Assembly (NCBI RefSeq): GCF_000185905.1
Contig: NC_014923.1
Coordinates: 3,991,501-4,055,500 of the forward strand
Direction: 5' to 3'
Source of the DNA: Mesorhizobium ciceri biovar biserrulae WSM1271
GTDB taxonomy: Bacteria; Pseudomonadota; Alphaproteobacteria; Rhizobiales; Rhizobiaceae
DNA: 64,000 nucleotides
Shown piece by piece: positions 51,540-60,453 of the stretch; within the stretch, counting starts at the first letter, position 1; each line of letters opens with the position of its first letter. The notes under the pieces are model-generated. The model saw only the letters and a list, made by a program, of their open reading frames with translations, did not search any database and was not told the origin of the DNA. The position numbers and the translations under genes are program-made.

Positions 51540-53429
51540 TCAACTCGAAGGCGAGCGAACCGCCTCCGTGACATCCAGGGCCTGCTTCAGCCGCGAGTCG
51601 CGGTCGTAGACGTCGCCGAAATATTCGACCTTGCCCGACAGATCGGGCCAGGCGGTGAAATAGGCGACATAGACCGGGATCGTGCGTGTCACGTTCTCGG
51701 TCGCGTGGCCGTGCTTCAGCTTTTCGGCGATATAGTCCACGGAGGTGCCAAGCACCGCCGCCGCCATGCCGCGCGGATCCTGCAGCCGCACGCAGCCATG
51801 GCTGAGCGCGCGCATATCGCGCTGGAAGAACGATTTCTGTGGCGTGTCGTGCATGTAGATCGCATGCTTGTTGGGGAACAGGATCTTCAACTCGCCCAGC
51901 GCGTTGGCCTCGCTCGGCTGCTGGCGCACGCTGTATGGGATGTTCGAGCCATAGGCGCCCCAGTTGACCGCCGACGAAGGAATGCGCTTGCCGCGCGAAT
52001 CCGTCACCTCATAGCCGGCCCGGTCGAGATAGCCCGGATCGTTGCGCAATCTCGGCAGCATCTCGTTGACGATGATCGACTGGGGCACGCCCCAATAGGG
52101 ATGGAAATCGACCTGCTTGATCTGGTCGTAGAAGAAGGAGGTCTGGTTGGTGGTCCGGCCAACGACGACACGCGTCCTGAGCTTTTCCTCGCCATTGTCG
52201 ATGTAGCTCGCGGTGAAGGCCGGCTGGTTGATGAAGACGCGCGGGCTGCCGAGATCGGAGGGCAGCCAGCGCAGTTCCTCCAGCGCCACTTCCACCTTCA
52301 GCAGCTTGTCGGCCTTGGATGTTCCGGCCAGCGACGCGACGGTGCGCGGGCCGATGACGCCGTCGCCCTTCATGCCTGCCTTCTGCTGCACGGCCTTGAT
52401 AACCGGAACCAATTCCGGATCATAGACGTCGCTGGTGGCCAGCCTTGACAGGACCTCGCCATAGGCGCCGCCCATCTCGTCGTCGAGATTGCGCGCGATC
52501 AGGGTCAGCAGCTTCGGCAGCTCGGGGCTGGTTTCGCCCGGCTTCAGCAGCAGTTTGGGGTCGACGACGATTTCGTTTTCCGCACTGGCCTGCAGCGCTT
52601 CCAGTTCGACGCGCAGCGCCTGGTATTCCGCATTCTGCGGGTGCCGCGATTCGAGATAGGTGCGCACCTGCTGGGTATGAGCCAGCGTTTTCAGCACGCC
52701 TTGCAGATCGAGCGGCTTGGCCGGGAAATCATAATAGCCGGTCATGCGGTTGGGATCGACGCGGCCGTTCTGGGCGTCGTGGGCATAGCGCAGCACACGC
52801 GCCGAAAGCGACATCTCGAAACGGACGAGTTCTTTCAGTTGCGCATTGGCGTCGGTCGTCGATGCGCCGGCAGCGGGCACTTCGACCGTATAGTCGGCGG
52901 GCGTGAGGCCATAGCTTGAAGCCTCGCCAAGCACCCGCACCGCATCCTGCGCACGGCTGTTGAGGCTGGTTCCGCTTATCCAGATGAAATCCGGATTGGC
53001 CGAGTAGTACGCGATCAGCGCCTTGGCGATGTCGGGCTCGGCTAAGAGTTCGTAGTCGCCCAAGCTGGCAACCGCATCACGAAAGGCGGCACCCGTAGCC
53101 GACGGGACGAAGGCGGCGTCCTGCGGTGTCGCCGGCGCCGGCGTCGCGGCCAATGCCGAGAAGTCGACGCGAACCAGCCGGTCGGCCTTGTAGGTGTAGT
53201 AGGACGGGCTGCTGATCTTCACATTGCCGCCGCCGCCACCGGACACTTTCGGCTTTGGCTTGTTCTTCGGTGGCGGGGGCGGAAACTCGCCTTTCGGCGC
53301 ATGCCTGACGCCGCCGCCGAAAAGCATGTCGAAGAGCCCCTGCGCGCCTGCCTGGGGTACACCGAAAGCCAGCGTCGCCGTGATTGCCATCAGCGGCATC
53401 ACGGTTGCTTTGTTTCCGAGGAATTTCAT
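51540..53429 (-). CDS. L,D-transpeptidase (YcbB/LdtD type)
   Basis: A 629-residue periplasmic enzyme that makes 3-3 peptidoglycan crosslinks. Signal peptide at the N-terminus (IMPLMAITATLAFGVPQAGA), then a proline- and glycine-rich linker, a peptidoglycan-binding domain (near residue 345; KAVQQKAGMKGDGVIGPRTV) and the YkuD catalytic domain with HDTPQKSFFQRDMRALSHGC, including the catalytic cysteine and SHGCVRLQDP. Length and domain order match E. coli YcbB. Monocistronic. Confidence 0.92.
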   Translation of the reverse strand: MKFLGNKATVMPLMAITATLAFGVPQAGAQGLFDMLFGGGVRHAPKGEFPPPPPKNKPKPKVSGGGGGNVKISSPSYYTYKADRLVRVDFSALAATPAPATPQDAAFVPSATGAAFRDAVASLGDYELLAEPDIAKALIAYYSANPDFIWISGTSLNSRAQDAVRVLGEASSYGLTPADYTVEVPAAGASTTDANAQLKELVRFEMSLSARVLRYAHDAQNGRVDPNRMTGYYDFPAKPLDLQGVLKTLAHTQQVRTYLESRHPQNAEYQALRVELEALQASAENEIVVDPKLLLKPGETSPELPKLLTLIARNLDDEMGGAYGEVLSRLATSDVYDPELVPVIKAVQQKAGMKGDGVIGPRTVASLAGTSKADKLLKVEVALEELRWLPSDLGSPRVFINQPAFTASYIDNGEEKLRTRVVVGRTTNQTSFFYDQIKQVDFHPYWGVPQSIIVNEMLPRLRNDPGYLDRAGYEVTDSRGKRIPSSAVNWGAYGSNIPYSVRQQPSEANALGELKILFPNKHAIYMHDTPQKSFFQRDMRALSHGCVRLQDPRGMAAAVLGTSVDYIAEKLKHGHATENVTRTIPVYVAYFTAWPDLSGKVEYFGDVYDRDSRLKQALDVTEAVRSPSS

Positions 53430-53639
53430 GAATCACCCGCTCCGGCCGCAACCGGTTCCCGTTCCGCACGCTCGATCGTCCCGCTCACCGCATGGCGGAT
53501 GTAAGGCGCGACTATACTGATTCATACCGATTTCGTTAAGCTTTCATAAATTTTGGAAAGCCTGTTGCAGAACGGTTTCACAAGATCGTGACGGCTGGAG
53601 CGGAGGGTGGTTCCGCCCCAGCCGGAAATCCCCGCGGGA

Positions 53640-54386
53640 TCAGGCGTTGGCGCCGCCATCGATGGTCAGGGCAGCGCCGGTGACGAAGCGGCCTTCCGGG
53701 CCTGCGAGCCAGGCGACCATGCCGGCAATGTCGTCGGCCTTGCCGAAGCGCGGCGTTGCCATCTTCCGGCGCTGATGCTCGGCATGCGGGCCGTCGGCCG
53801 GGTTCATGTCGGTGTCGGTCGAACCGGGGTGGACGACATTGGCGGTGATGCCGCGCGGGCCGAGGTCACGCGCCAGCGCCTTGGTCAGGCCGACCAGCGC
53901 CGCCTTGCTGGCTGAATAGGCCGTGAGGCTGCCGTCGGTCGCCCGCTCGGCAAGGTTGCTGCCGATCGAGATGATGCTGCCGCCCTCACCCATATGGGCG
54001 GCCGCGGCCTTGGAAGCGATGAACGGGGCCCGGAGATTGACCTCCATGGTCTCGTCGAAATCGGCGAGCGACAGCGTGTCGATTGGGGCGGCGCGCCAGA
54101 TGCCGGCGCTGTTGACCAGGATGTCGAGCCGGCCAAAGGCGGTTACGGCGTCATCGACTGCCTTGTCTAGGGCGACCGCATCGCGGTTGTCGGCTTTGAT
54201 CGCGATGGCGCGGCCGCCCTTGGCCTCGATCTCGGCGACGACAGCGCGGGCCTGTTCCTCGCCATGCACATAGGTCAGCGCGACGCTGGCGCCATCGGCC
54301 GCCAGCCTCCGCGCAATCGCTGCGCCGATGCCGCGACTGCCGCCGGTGACGAGCGCGGCCTTGCCGTTCAATCTGCTGGAAGACAT
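53640..54386 (-). CDS. SDR family oxidoreductase
   Basis: A 248-residue short-chain dehydrogenase/reductase. NAD(P) motif TGGSRGIGAAIA near residue 14, NAG equivalent ILVNSAGIW near 90, catalytic Ser with YSASKAALVGL (Y-x3-K) near 158. FabG-like, but in a two-gene divergent pair with a TetR regulator it is more likely a ligand-inducible detoxifying or catabolic reductase. The divergent operator is described separately. Confidence 0.88.
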   Translation of the reverse strand: MSSSRLNGKAALVTGGSRGIGAAIARRLAADGASVALTYVHGEEQARAVVAEIEAKGGRAIAIKADNRDAVALDKAVDDAVTAFGRLDILVNSAGIWRAAPIDTLSLADFDETMEVNLRAPFIASKAAAAHMGEGGSIISIGSNLAERATDGSLTAYSASKAALVGLTKALARDLGPRGITANVVHPGSTDTDMNPADGPHAEHQRRKMATPRFGKADDIAGMVAWLAGPEGRFVTGAALTIDGGANA

Positions 54387-54406
54387 CGAATTCTCCTTTT
54401 ATGTAA

Positions 54407-54469
54407 TGATCGATACATAAATATCTGTCAGCCTTGCCCGCTGGCGTCAACTAAATTATGTATCGATCA
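54407..54469. promoter_or_regulatory. TetR-type operator between SDR gene and regulator
   Basis: A perfect 14-base inverted repeat (tgatcgatacataa at 54407-54420, ttatgtatcgatca at 54456-54469), arms 35 bases apart, centred between the divergent starts. Each arm contains ATCGAT. One regulator could repress both genes. Confidence 0.75.
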
Positions 54470-54485
54470 ACACAGAAAGAGCGTC

Positions 54486-55100
54486 ATGTCGGAACGAGGC
54501 CGTCCCCGCACCTTCGATCGAACCGCAGCCCTGCGCCGCGCGATGCAGGTGTTTTGGGCGCGTGGTTACGAAGGCGCATCGATGAGCGAGCTGACCGCCG
54601 CCATGGGCATCAACTCGCCCAGCCTCTACGCCGCCTTCGGCAGCAAGGAGGCGCTGTTCCTGGAGGCGACGGATTTTTACTCGCACACCGAGGGTGCCGA
54701 CATCTGGCTGGCATTGGACGAGGCTCCGACCGCGCGGCAGGCGATCGAACAATTCCTGTGCCTGACGGCGAAAGCCTATGCGCAGAGCGATCGCCCGCAG
54801 GGCTGCCTGATCACGCTGGGCGCACTGCATCAGGATTCGAGCCGCGGCGCCATCTGCGACGATCTGCGCCGCCGTCGTGCCGAAAACCACACCGCCCTGC
54901 AAAAACGTCTGGAGCGCGGTATTGCCGAAGGCGAATTGCCGGCGGATTTCGACGCTAGCGCTGCCGCGACCTTCTTCGCCACGGTCCAGCACGGCATGTC
55001 GATCCAGGCGCGAGACGGCGCCTCGCACGCTGCCCTGCTGGCGACGGTTGCCGGGGCCATGGCTGCCTGGCAGACGTTGGCCGGCGGCAACGCGGCGTGA
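54486..55100 (+). CDS. TetR/AcrR family transcriptional regulator
   Basis: A 204-residue repressor. The N-terminal helix-turn-helix reads FDRTAALRRAMQVFWARGYE, then GASMSELTAAMGINSPSLYA; the C-terminal part is a ligand-binding helical bundle. I chose the ATG at 54486 (MSERGRPRTFDR); the frame is open further upstream. It is divergent from the SDR gene it probably controls. Confidence 0.9.
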   Translation: MSERGRPRTFDRTAALRRAMQVFWARGYEGASMSELTAAMGINSPSLYAAFGSKEALFLEATDFYSHTEGADIWLALDEAPTARQAIEQFLCLTAKAYAQSDRPQGCLITLGALHQDSSRGAICDDLRRRRAENHTALQKRLERGIAEGELPADFDASAAATFFATVQHGMSIQARDGASHAALLATVAGAMAAWQTLAGGNAA

Positions 55101-55155
55101 CAAACGCCGGCTGGTGTGCTCGAAATCCGCCAGCAAGGCCGGGAGGGACGAGAGC

Positions 55156-55551
55156 GTGAAAAAGGGTTATCGCGAGCTGCTGGACGAGGCGAACGCCGTG
55201 ATAGAGGTGGTTTCGCCGGAGGAAGCGGCCGGGCTGCTCGACGATGAAGACACCATCTTCGTCGATCTGCGCGATCCACGCGAAGTGGAACGCGACGGCC
55301 GGATTCCGGGCGCCAAGCATGTCACGCGCGGCATGCTGGAATTCTGGATCGACCCCGAAAGCCCTTACCACAAGCCGTTCTTCGCCTCGGGAAAGAGCTT
55401 CGTGTTCTTCTGCGCCGGCGGTTGGCGCTCTGCCCTGGCCACAAAGACGGCGCAGGACATGGGGCTTTCGCCGGTCAAGCACATCCTCGGCGGCTACACC
55501 GCCTGGAAGGCCGCCGGACTGCCGGTCGAACCCGGCGAGAAGAAGAAATAA
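55156..55551 (+). CDS. single-domain rhodanese-like sulfurtransferase
   Basis: A 131-residue rhodanese domain with active-site loop FFCAGGWRS (C near residue 87), the usual position. DLRDPREVERDGRIPGAKHV is the family start. I chose the GTG at 55156-55158 after GGGAGG; the frame is open upstream. Function: sulfur transfer or redox; substrate unknown. Follows the TetR gene by 55 bases. Confidence 0.85.
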   Translation: MKKGYRELLDEANAVIEVVSPEEAAGLLDDEDTIFVDLRDPREVERDGRIPGAKHVTRGMLEFWIDPESPYHKPFFASGKSFVFFCAGGWRSALATKTAQDMGLSPVKHILGGYTAWKAAGLPVEPGEKKK

Positions 55552-55564
55552 TCTCGACCGCCGC

Positions 55565-56473
55565 TCAATGCAGCAGCAATGGCTCGCGATGCGTCACGAA
55601 GCCGACCGCGCGTTCGACCACGCCCTTGTCGGCAAGAATGCGGCGATGGCCAAGCCCGTCGGCCCAGTAGAGCCGCACATGGCCGCCGGCACCGGCATAG
55701 CGCCTTGCGTGATCGGCCGAGACTTCGCGGTCGTCCGGCGCGTGGATGACCAGGGTCGGCACCGGTGCCTGGGCGAGCTGGCGGTCGCCGGTGAATTCGT
55801 GCAGCGGCCGGCCGGAAAGATGCTCGACCCGGTCCGCCATGGCGGCTTGCGAGCGCGGGCCGACATTCAACATATGACTGAAGTCGGCAAAGATCGCCGG
55901 CAGGGAACTTGGCGCCGCGATCAGCACCAGGCGTCCCGCCGCCAGCGGCGGGATGTTCTTGACCGAACCGGCGATGGCATTGGCGGCGACGGCGCCGCCG
56001 AAGGAATGGCCAACCGCCGCCACGAACGGGCCGAACCATTCGCCGGCAACCCGCACCGCATCCACCGCATTGACCATGTTCAGGCGCCGGCCCTGCGACT
56101 GGCCGTGGCCAGGCAGGTCGAGCGAAACGACCCTGTAGCCGGCGGCGCGATAGCCTTCGATCAAGGCGCGCATATATTCGGTGCGCGAGCGCCAGCCATG
56201 GACGACGAGCACCGTGCCGACGGCCGCCCTGCCCGGCTCGGGCCGGAACTCGTGCACCATGACGCAGCCGGTCGCGGTCTTCAGCCGGTGATGACGCGCC
56301 TCGGTCATGAACCCCGCCGCACGCTCGACAGCGCGGCGCTCGCCATCGCTGAGCGCCTTGACATTCGGGGTGCGGCAGAACAATTCGAACGCCGCGCGTC
56401 CGCTGAGCCGCGGCGCGACACGCTCTGCCGCACCGAACACGCCCCGGATGACCTTCAGCCCGAATGATGCCAT
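55565..56473 (-). CDS. alpha/beta hydrolase
   Basis: A 302-residue serine hydrolase. Nucleophile elbow GHSFGGAVAANA near residue 145, acid region VIHAPDDREVSADHA near 244 and catalytic His in DGLGHRRI near 281. Lipase- or esterase-like lid segment not obvious. Divergent from a MarR gene whose tandem palindromes lie next to its start, so it is probably MarR-regulated. Confidence 0.85.
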   Translation of the reverse strand: MASFGLKVIRGVFGAAERVAPRLSGRAAFELFCRTPNVKALSDGERRAVERAAGFMTEARHHRLKTATGCVMVHEFRPEPGRAAVGTVLVVHGWRSRTEYMRALIEGYRAAGYRVVSLDLPGHGQSQGRRLNMVNAVDAVRVAGEWFGPFVAAVGHSFGGAVAANAIAGSVKNIPPLAAGRLVLIAAPSSLPAIFADFSHMLNVGPRSQAAMADRVEHLSGRPLHEFTGDRQLAQAPVPTLVIHAPDDREVSADHARRYAGAGGHVRLYWADGLGHRRILADKGVVERAVGFVTHREPLLLH

Positions 56474-56492
56474 AGTGAGAATCCATCCATAC

Positions 56493-56526
56493 GTTCAAGC
56501 ATGAACATAATAGTTCAAAGATGAAC
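56493..56526. promoter_or_regulatory. tandem GTTCA-N4-TGAAC palindromes (MarR-type operator)
   Basis: Two copies of gttca-N4-tgaac at 56493-56506 and 56513-56526, centres 20 bases apart (two helical turns). The second covers the ATG of the MarR gene, which suits autorepression, and the first is 20 bases from the hydrolase start. Confidence 0.75.
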
Positions 56527-56973
56527 AATAAACAAGAGCTGCCTTGGGACAACCCGCGTTTCCGCAACTGGGTCGCGGTGGCGCGCGCCTGCCATGTGCT
56601 GGAGCGCACGCTGGCGGTGAAACTTGCGCCGCTCGATTTGAAGCCGGCGCAGCTCGACGTGCTGATGAACCTCTATCGCCACCCCGGAATGTCGCAGCAC
56701 GATCTTGCCCGCAAGCTGCTCGTCGGCCGCTCCAACATCACCATGCTGTTGCCGCAGCTGGAAGCGCGTGGCCTGCTGCGCCGCGAAGGCGACGAGAAGG
56801 ACAAGCGCATCCTGCGGCTCGCGCTCACCGAGGCCGGCGAGGCGCTGCTGATGCAGGCGCTGAAAGTGCATATGGCGCTGATCGAGAAGGCGATGAGCCA
56901 GTCGACGCCGGAGCAATGCGACATGATCGGCGAGCAGATGCGCAAGATCTATGATGTGCTGAATGAGGCTTGA
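56521..56973 (+). CDS. MarR family transcriptional regulator
   Basis: A 150-residue winged-helix repressor. The helix-turn-helix (PGMSQHDLARKLLVGRSNIT) and wing (LRREGDEKDKRILRLALTEA) are clear; the dimerisation helices are at both ends. Likely ligand-responsive. Probably controls the divergent hydrolase and itself. Confidence 0.9.
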   Translation: MNNKQELPWDNPRFRNWVAVARACHVLERTLAVKLAPLDLKPAQLDVLMNLYRHPGMSQHDLARKLLVGRSNITMLLPQLEARGLLRREGDEKDKRILRLALTEAGEALLMQALKVHMALIEKAMSQSTPEQCDMIGEQMRKIYDVLNEA

Positions 56974-56991
56974 GCGCCCTTCAGCCCAACC

Positions 56992-57603
56992 CTACCACAT
57001 CGTCTTCTTCGCCCGTTCCGGCCATTCCTTGTCGTAGGTTTCGCCGTCGATGTTCTTGCGGCTGGTGATTTCCAGGATCTGTCCGGGCGTCGGCAGCGAC
57101 TTCGGCTCGACATGCCTTGCCGGGTTCCAGAGCTCGGAGCGGACGATGGCCCGGGCGCATTGGAAGTAGACCGCATCGATGTCGACGACGGTCACCGATC
57201 GCGCCGCCTTGCCGTCCACCGTGAATGACGCGCACAGCGCTGTATCCGTTGTGATGTGGGCGCGGCCATTGACGCGCAGCGTCGTGCCGGAGCCCGGCAC
57301 CAGGAACAGCAGGCCGACGCGTGGGTCGCGAACGATGTTTTTCAGCGAATCGGCGCGGTTGTTGCCGCGTCGGTCCGGCATCATCAGCGTTTTCGGATCA
57401 TGGATGCGCACGAAGCCGGCGAGATCGCCGCGCGGCGAACAGTCCAGCCCCTCCGGTCCGCTGGTCGCCAGTGCGACAAAGGGCGAGGCTTCGATAAAGG
57501 CGGCGTATTCGGGAATGACGTGGTCGAGTTCCTTGACCAGCGAGGCCTCGCCTGGAACGCCATAGAGTGCCTCGAGCTGCTCGACCGTGGTGATGACGGA
57601 CAT
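56992..57603 (-). CDS. pyridoxamine 5'-phosphate oxidase family flavoprotein (DR_2398-like)
   Basis: A 203-residue FMN-binding split-barrel protein. Segments FVALATSGPEGLDCSPRGDL, then IPDRRGNNRADSLKNIVRDP-like (MMPDRRGNNRADSLKNI) and VGLLFLVPGSGTTLRVNGRA match the PPOX class DR_2398 subfamily. Such proteins reduce or bind F420/FMN-type substrates; not pyridoxal biosynthesis necessarily. Converges on MarR. Confidence 0.85.
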   Translation of the reverse strand: MSVITTVEQLEALYGVPGEASLVKELDHVIPEYAAFIEASPFVALATSGPEGLDCSPRGDLAGFVRIHDPKTLMMPDRRGNNRADSLKNIVRDPRVGLLFLVPGSGTTLRVNGRAHITTDTALCASFTVDGKAARSVTVVDIDAVYFQCARAIVRSELWNPARHVEPKSLPTPGQILEITSRKNIDGETYDKEWPERAKKTMW

Positions 57604-57675
57604 GTTTTCGCCTCCAAACCTTTGCCGGCGCTACGCCATCTCGATGACGTTTTGACGACAGCGAGAGGAATCAAT

Positions 57676-58029
57676 CTAGCGGTCCCGGCTCAATCCCTTT
57701 TCCGCAAGCTCCGCGAGATAGGCTTCCCAGCGCGCATCCTTCTCGTGGCCGAGCGTATGCAGGTAGTTCCAGGTGAAGATGCCGGTGTCGTGGAAATCGT
57801 CGAAGGTGATGCGCACGGCGTAGTTGCCGACCGGCTCGATCTTCAGGATCGCCACATTGCGCTTGCCGGGGACCGTCACCCGCTGATCCGGCGAATGGCC
57901 CTGCACTTCGGCCGATGGCGAGGCGACGCGCAGCAGTTCCGCCGGCAGTTCGAACGGATGGTGGTCGGGAAAGGTGACGGACAGAAGTTTGCGGTCCTTG
58001 GAAACCCTGAGTTCTTTCGGTGCGGTCAT
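57676..58029 (-). CDS. DUF971 domain-containing protein
   Basis: A 117-residue protein with the DUF971 (GBBH-like N-terminal) fold: LRVSKDRKLLSVTFPDHHPF and YAVRITFDDFHDTGIFTWNYL. Members are linked to Fe-S cluster assembly or to 2-oxoglutarate oxygenases. It is divergent from moaA, 199 bases away, which hints at a metallocofactor link but not more. Confidence 0.85.
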   Translation of the reverse strand: MTAPKELRVSKDRKLLSVTFPDHHPFELPAELLRVASPSAEVQGHSPDQRVTVPGKRNVAILKIEPVGNYAVRITFDDFHDTGIFTWNYLHTLGHEKDARWEAYLAELAEKGLSRDR

Positions 58030-58101
58030 GCTGTTCGATCCCGTGTCATCCGCCCTTCCCTACGCCGCTTCGCCAAACGGGAAAAGGTCTGATGAGACCG
58101 A

Positions 58102-58118
58102 CCGACATGCGATGTCGG
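58102..58118. promoter_or_regulatory. palindrome between DUF971 and moaA
   Basis: A 17-base palindrome (ccgacat gcg atgtcgg) 111 bases upstream of moaA. Possible regulator site or hairpin. Function unproven. Confidence 0.35.
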
Positions 58119-58228
58119 CTGAGAGATGTTACCAAAGATCGAGAGGCGCTATCTTGAACAGCAGGCCGGATCGTATCACATAGCGGTATATAACGAAGCC
58201 GTTCACGGCCACGGGAAGCGCTTGAAGC

Positions 58229-59224
58229 ATGGACATGATTGATCCTTTCGGCCGCACGATCAGCTATCTCCGCGTGTCGGTTACCGACCGCTGCGATTTC
58301 CGCTGCACCTATTGCATGGCCGAGGACATGGCCTTCCTGCCGAAGAAGGACCTGCTGTCGCTGGAAGAGCTCGACCGGCTGTGCACGGTTTTCATCGAAA
58401 AGGGCGTCAGGCGATTGCGGCTGACCGGCGGTGAGCCGCTGGTGCGCAAGAACATCATGCATCTGGTGCGCCAGCTGTCGCGGCATCTCGAAAGCGGCGC
58501 GCTGGAAGAACTGACGCTGACCACCAACGGCTCGCAGCTGTCGCGCTTTGCCGCCGAACTCGCCGATTGCGGCGTCAGGCGCATCAACGTCTCGCTCGAT
58601 ACGCTCGATGCCGACAAATTCCACAAGATCACCCGCTGGGGCCATCTCGACAAGGTCATGCAAGGCATCGATGCCGCGCAGGCGGCCGGGCTCAAGGTCA
58701 AGCTCAACGCAGTGGCGTTGAAGGATTTCAACGACGCCGAGCTGCCCGAGATGATGCGCTGGGCGCATGGCCGCGGCATGGACCTGACGGTCATCGAAAC
58801 CATGCCAATGGGCGAGATCGATGCCGACCGCACCGACCAGTATTTGCCGCTGTCGCTGCTGCGCGCGTCGCTCGAACGCCAGTTCACGCTGACCGACATT
58901 CCCTTCAAGACCGGCGGCCCGGCGCGCTACGTCCAGGTCGCCGAGACCGGCGGACGGCTCGGCTTCATCACGCCGATGACGCATAATTTCTGTGAGAGCT
59001 GCAACCGCGTCCGGCTGACCTGCACCGGCACCCTCTATATGTGTCTCGGCCAGGAAGATGCCGCCGATCTGCGCGCGCCCTTGCGCGCCTCGGAAGGCAA
59101 CGAGCTGGTCGCCGAAGCAATAGACGAAGCCATCGGCCGCAAGCCCAAGGGCCATGACTTCATCATCGACCGCCGCACCAGCCGCCCATCGGTGTCGCGC
59201 CACATGAGCGTCACTGGCGGCTGA
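58229..59224 (+). CDS. moaA: GTP 3',8-cyclase MoaA
   Basis: A 331-residue radical-SAM enzyme, first step of molybdenum cofactor synthesis (GTP to 3',8-cyclo-GTP). N-terminal cluster C22-x3-C26-x2-C29 (CDFRCTYC) and C-terminal cluster CESCNRVRLTCTGTLY. It ends in Gly-Gly, the conserved tail needed for catalysis. The mobA and mobB genes follow 2.2 kb downstream on the same strand, with unrelated genes between. Confidence 0.97.
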   Translation: MDMIDPFGRTISYLRVSVTDRCDFRCTYCMAEDMAFLPKKDLLSLEELDRLCTVFIEKGVRRLRLTGGEPLVRKNIMHLVRQLSRHLESGALEELTLTTNGSQLSRFAAELADCGVRRINVSLDTLDADKFHKITRWGHLDKVMQGIDAAQAAGLKVKLNAVALKDFNDAELPEMMRWAHGRGMDLTVIETMPMGEIDADRTDQYLPLSLLRASLERQFTLTDIPFKTGGPARYVQVAETGGRLGFITPMTHNFCESCNRVRLTCTGTLYMCLGQEDAADLRAPLRASEGNELVAEAIDEAIGRKPKGHDFIIDRRTSRPSVSRHMSVTGG

Positions 59225-59280
59225 TCTTTCCGCCGATCTGTGCAAGACTTGCCGTGCGGTCATCGCCTTCAGGGCAAGAC

Positions 59281-59754
59281 ATGCGGCAGCTCTTTTCAAT
59301 CGGGACGTTTTTCGCTGCGATCGCGGCGAGCAACGCAATTGCCGCGCCATTCACCTATGTGAACGATCGCTTCGGCACTGTCTGCACCTTTCCCGACGAT
59401 GTCTTCACCGATCGCCAGCCGGAGCCCGACAATGGCGACGGACAGCAATGGCTGAGCGCCGATGGCGCCAGCCTGATCTGCTCGGGCATCCTCAACGTCG
59501 ACGACGACACGCCGAAAGGCTTTGTCGCGGCGGAGAAGGCGAGCAAGGAGCCGGGCTACAAGATCACCTACAGCAAGGCCGGAAAGGACTGGGCCGTGCT
59601 GTCGGGCCTAAGGGATGGAAAGATATTCTACGAGCGACGTCTGTTTGGGAAAGACGGTATCATCCGTACGGTCTGGGTCGACTACCCGCCGGCGCTGAAG
59701 TCGAAATACGATCCGCTGGTCGGCGCCATCGCCGGCAGTCTCAAGGGGCCATGA
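59281..59754 (+). CDS. small secreted protein
   Basis: A 157-residue protein with signal peptide MRQLFSIGTFFAAIAASNAIA. The mature part has TVCTFPDDVF, then ASLICSGILNVDD, a two-cysteine pattern typical of small periplasmic proteins. Function unknown. Start chosen at ATG 59281; the frame is open to 59254. Confidence 0.6.
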   Translation: MRQLFSIGTFFAAIAASNAIAAPFTYVNDRFGTVCTFPDDVFTDRQPEPDNGDGQQWLSADGASLICSGILNVDDDTPKGFVAAEKASKEPGYKITYSKAGKDWAVLSGLRDGKIFYERRLFGKDGIIRTVWVDYPPALKSKYDPLVGAIAGSLKGP

Positions 59755-59873
59755 CGGTTTCGGACCACACCCCAGAAAAAGTCTTGTTCGCGAACCGCAG
59801 CCGGATTTACGGCCAGTCTGTTCCAGCCTAGCCTTCCTCTGGAAGCTGCTCTTCGCTCACAGGGGGATACACC

Positions 59874-60233
59874 ATGCGCAAACTCGTTCTTTCTCTGGCA
59901 CTGCTTGGCCTCGCGGCCGTGCCCGCGGCGGCGCAGTCGATCGGCGGCACTTATACGGTTGCCGGCACCAATTTCGACGGCTCGGCCTATGGCGGCGAAG
60001 CCACCATCACGCTGACCAGCGGGACGACCTGCGCGATCCATTGGGAAACTGGTGGCTCATCTTCCGACGGCATCTGCATGCGCAACGATGATGCCTTCTC
60101 CGCCGGCTATGTCATGGACAAGGATATTGGCCTCGTCGTCTACAAGGTGGCGGCGGACGGTTCGCTGCACGGTCTTTGGACGATCGCCGGCAAGGAAGGC
60201 AATGGCACCGAGGTGCTTACGCCGAAGAAGTAA
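59874..60233 (+). CDS. small secreted protein, beta-rich
   Basis: A 119-residue protein: signal peptide MRKLVLSLALLGLAAVPAAAQS, then a beta-rich domain (GTYTVAGTNFDGSAYGGEATI, VVYKVAADGSLHGLWTIAG). GGGGG-type ribosome binding site. Probably periplasmic. Function unknown; similar small proteins occur in Rhizobiales. Confidence 0.65.
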   Translation: MRKLVLSLALLGLAAVPAAAQSIGGTYTVAGTNFDGSAYGGEATITLTSGTTCAIHWETGGSSSDGICMRNDDAFSAGYVMDKDIGLVVYKVAADGSLHGLWTIAGKEGNGTEVLTPKK

Positions 60234-60453
60234 GTTCGCCATCGCAGCGATATTCCGGGCCACAAACAAGGCTGTGGCCCAGTCCTTTGCTGTTGCTGTT
60301 TCATGCCCGACTGTTACAGGCTTGCTGCCTAAAGCGCGTCGCGTTTGAACGGATTCAGGCCACGCGCTTCAGGTCTTTGTTTCTTATGCATGTCGTTTCC
60401 CCAAAACCGAGGTCACTTTTGGGCGATATGTATTAGCAGAACCGGTAGCCGTC

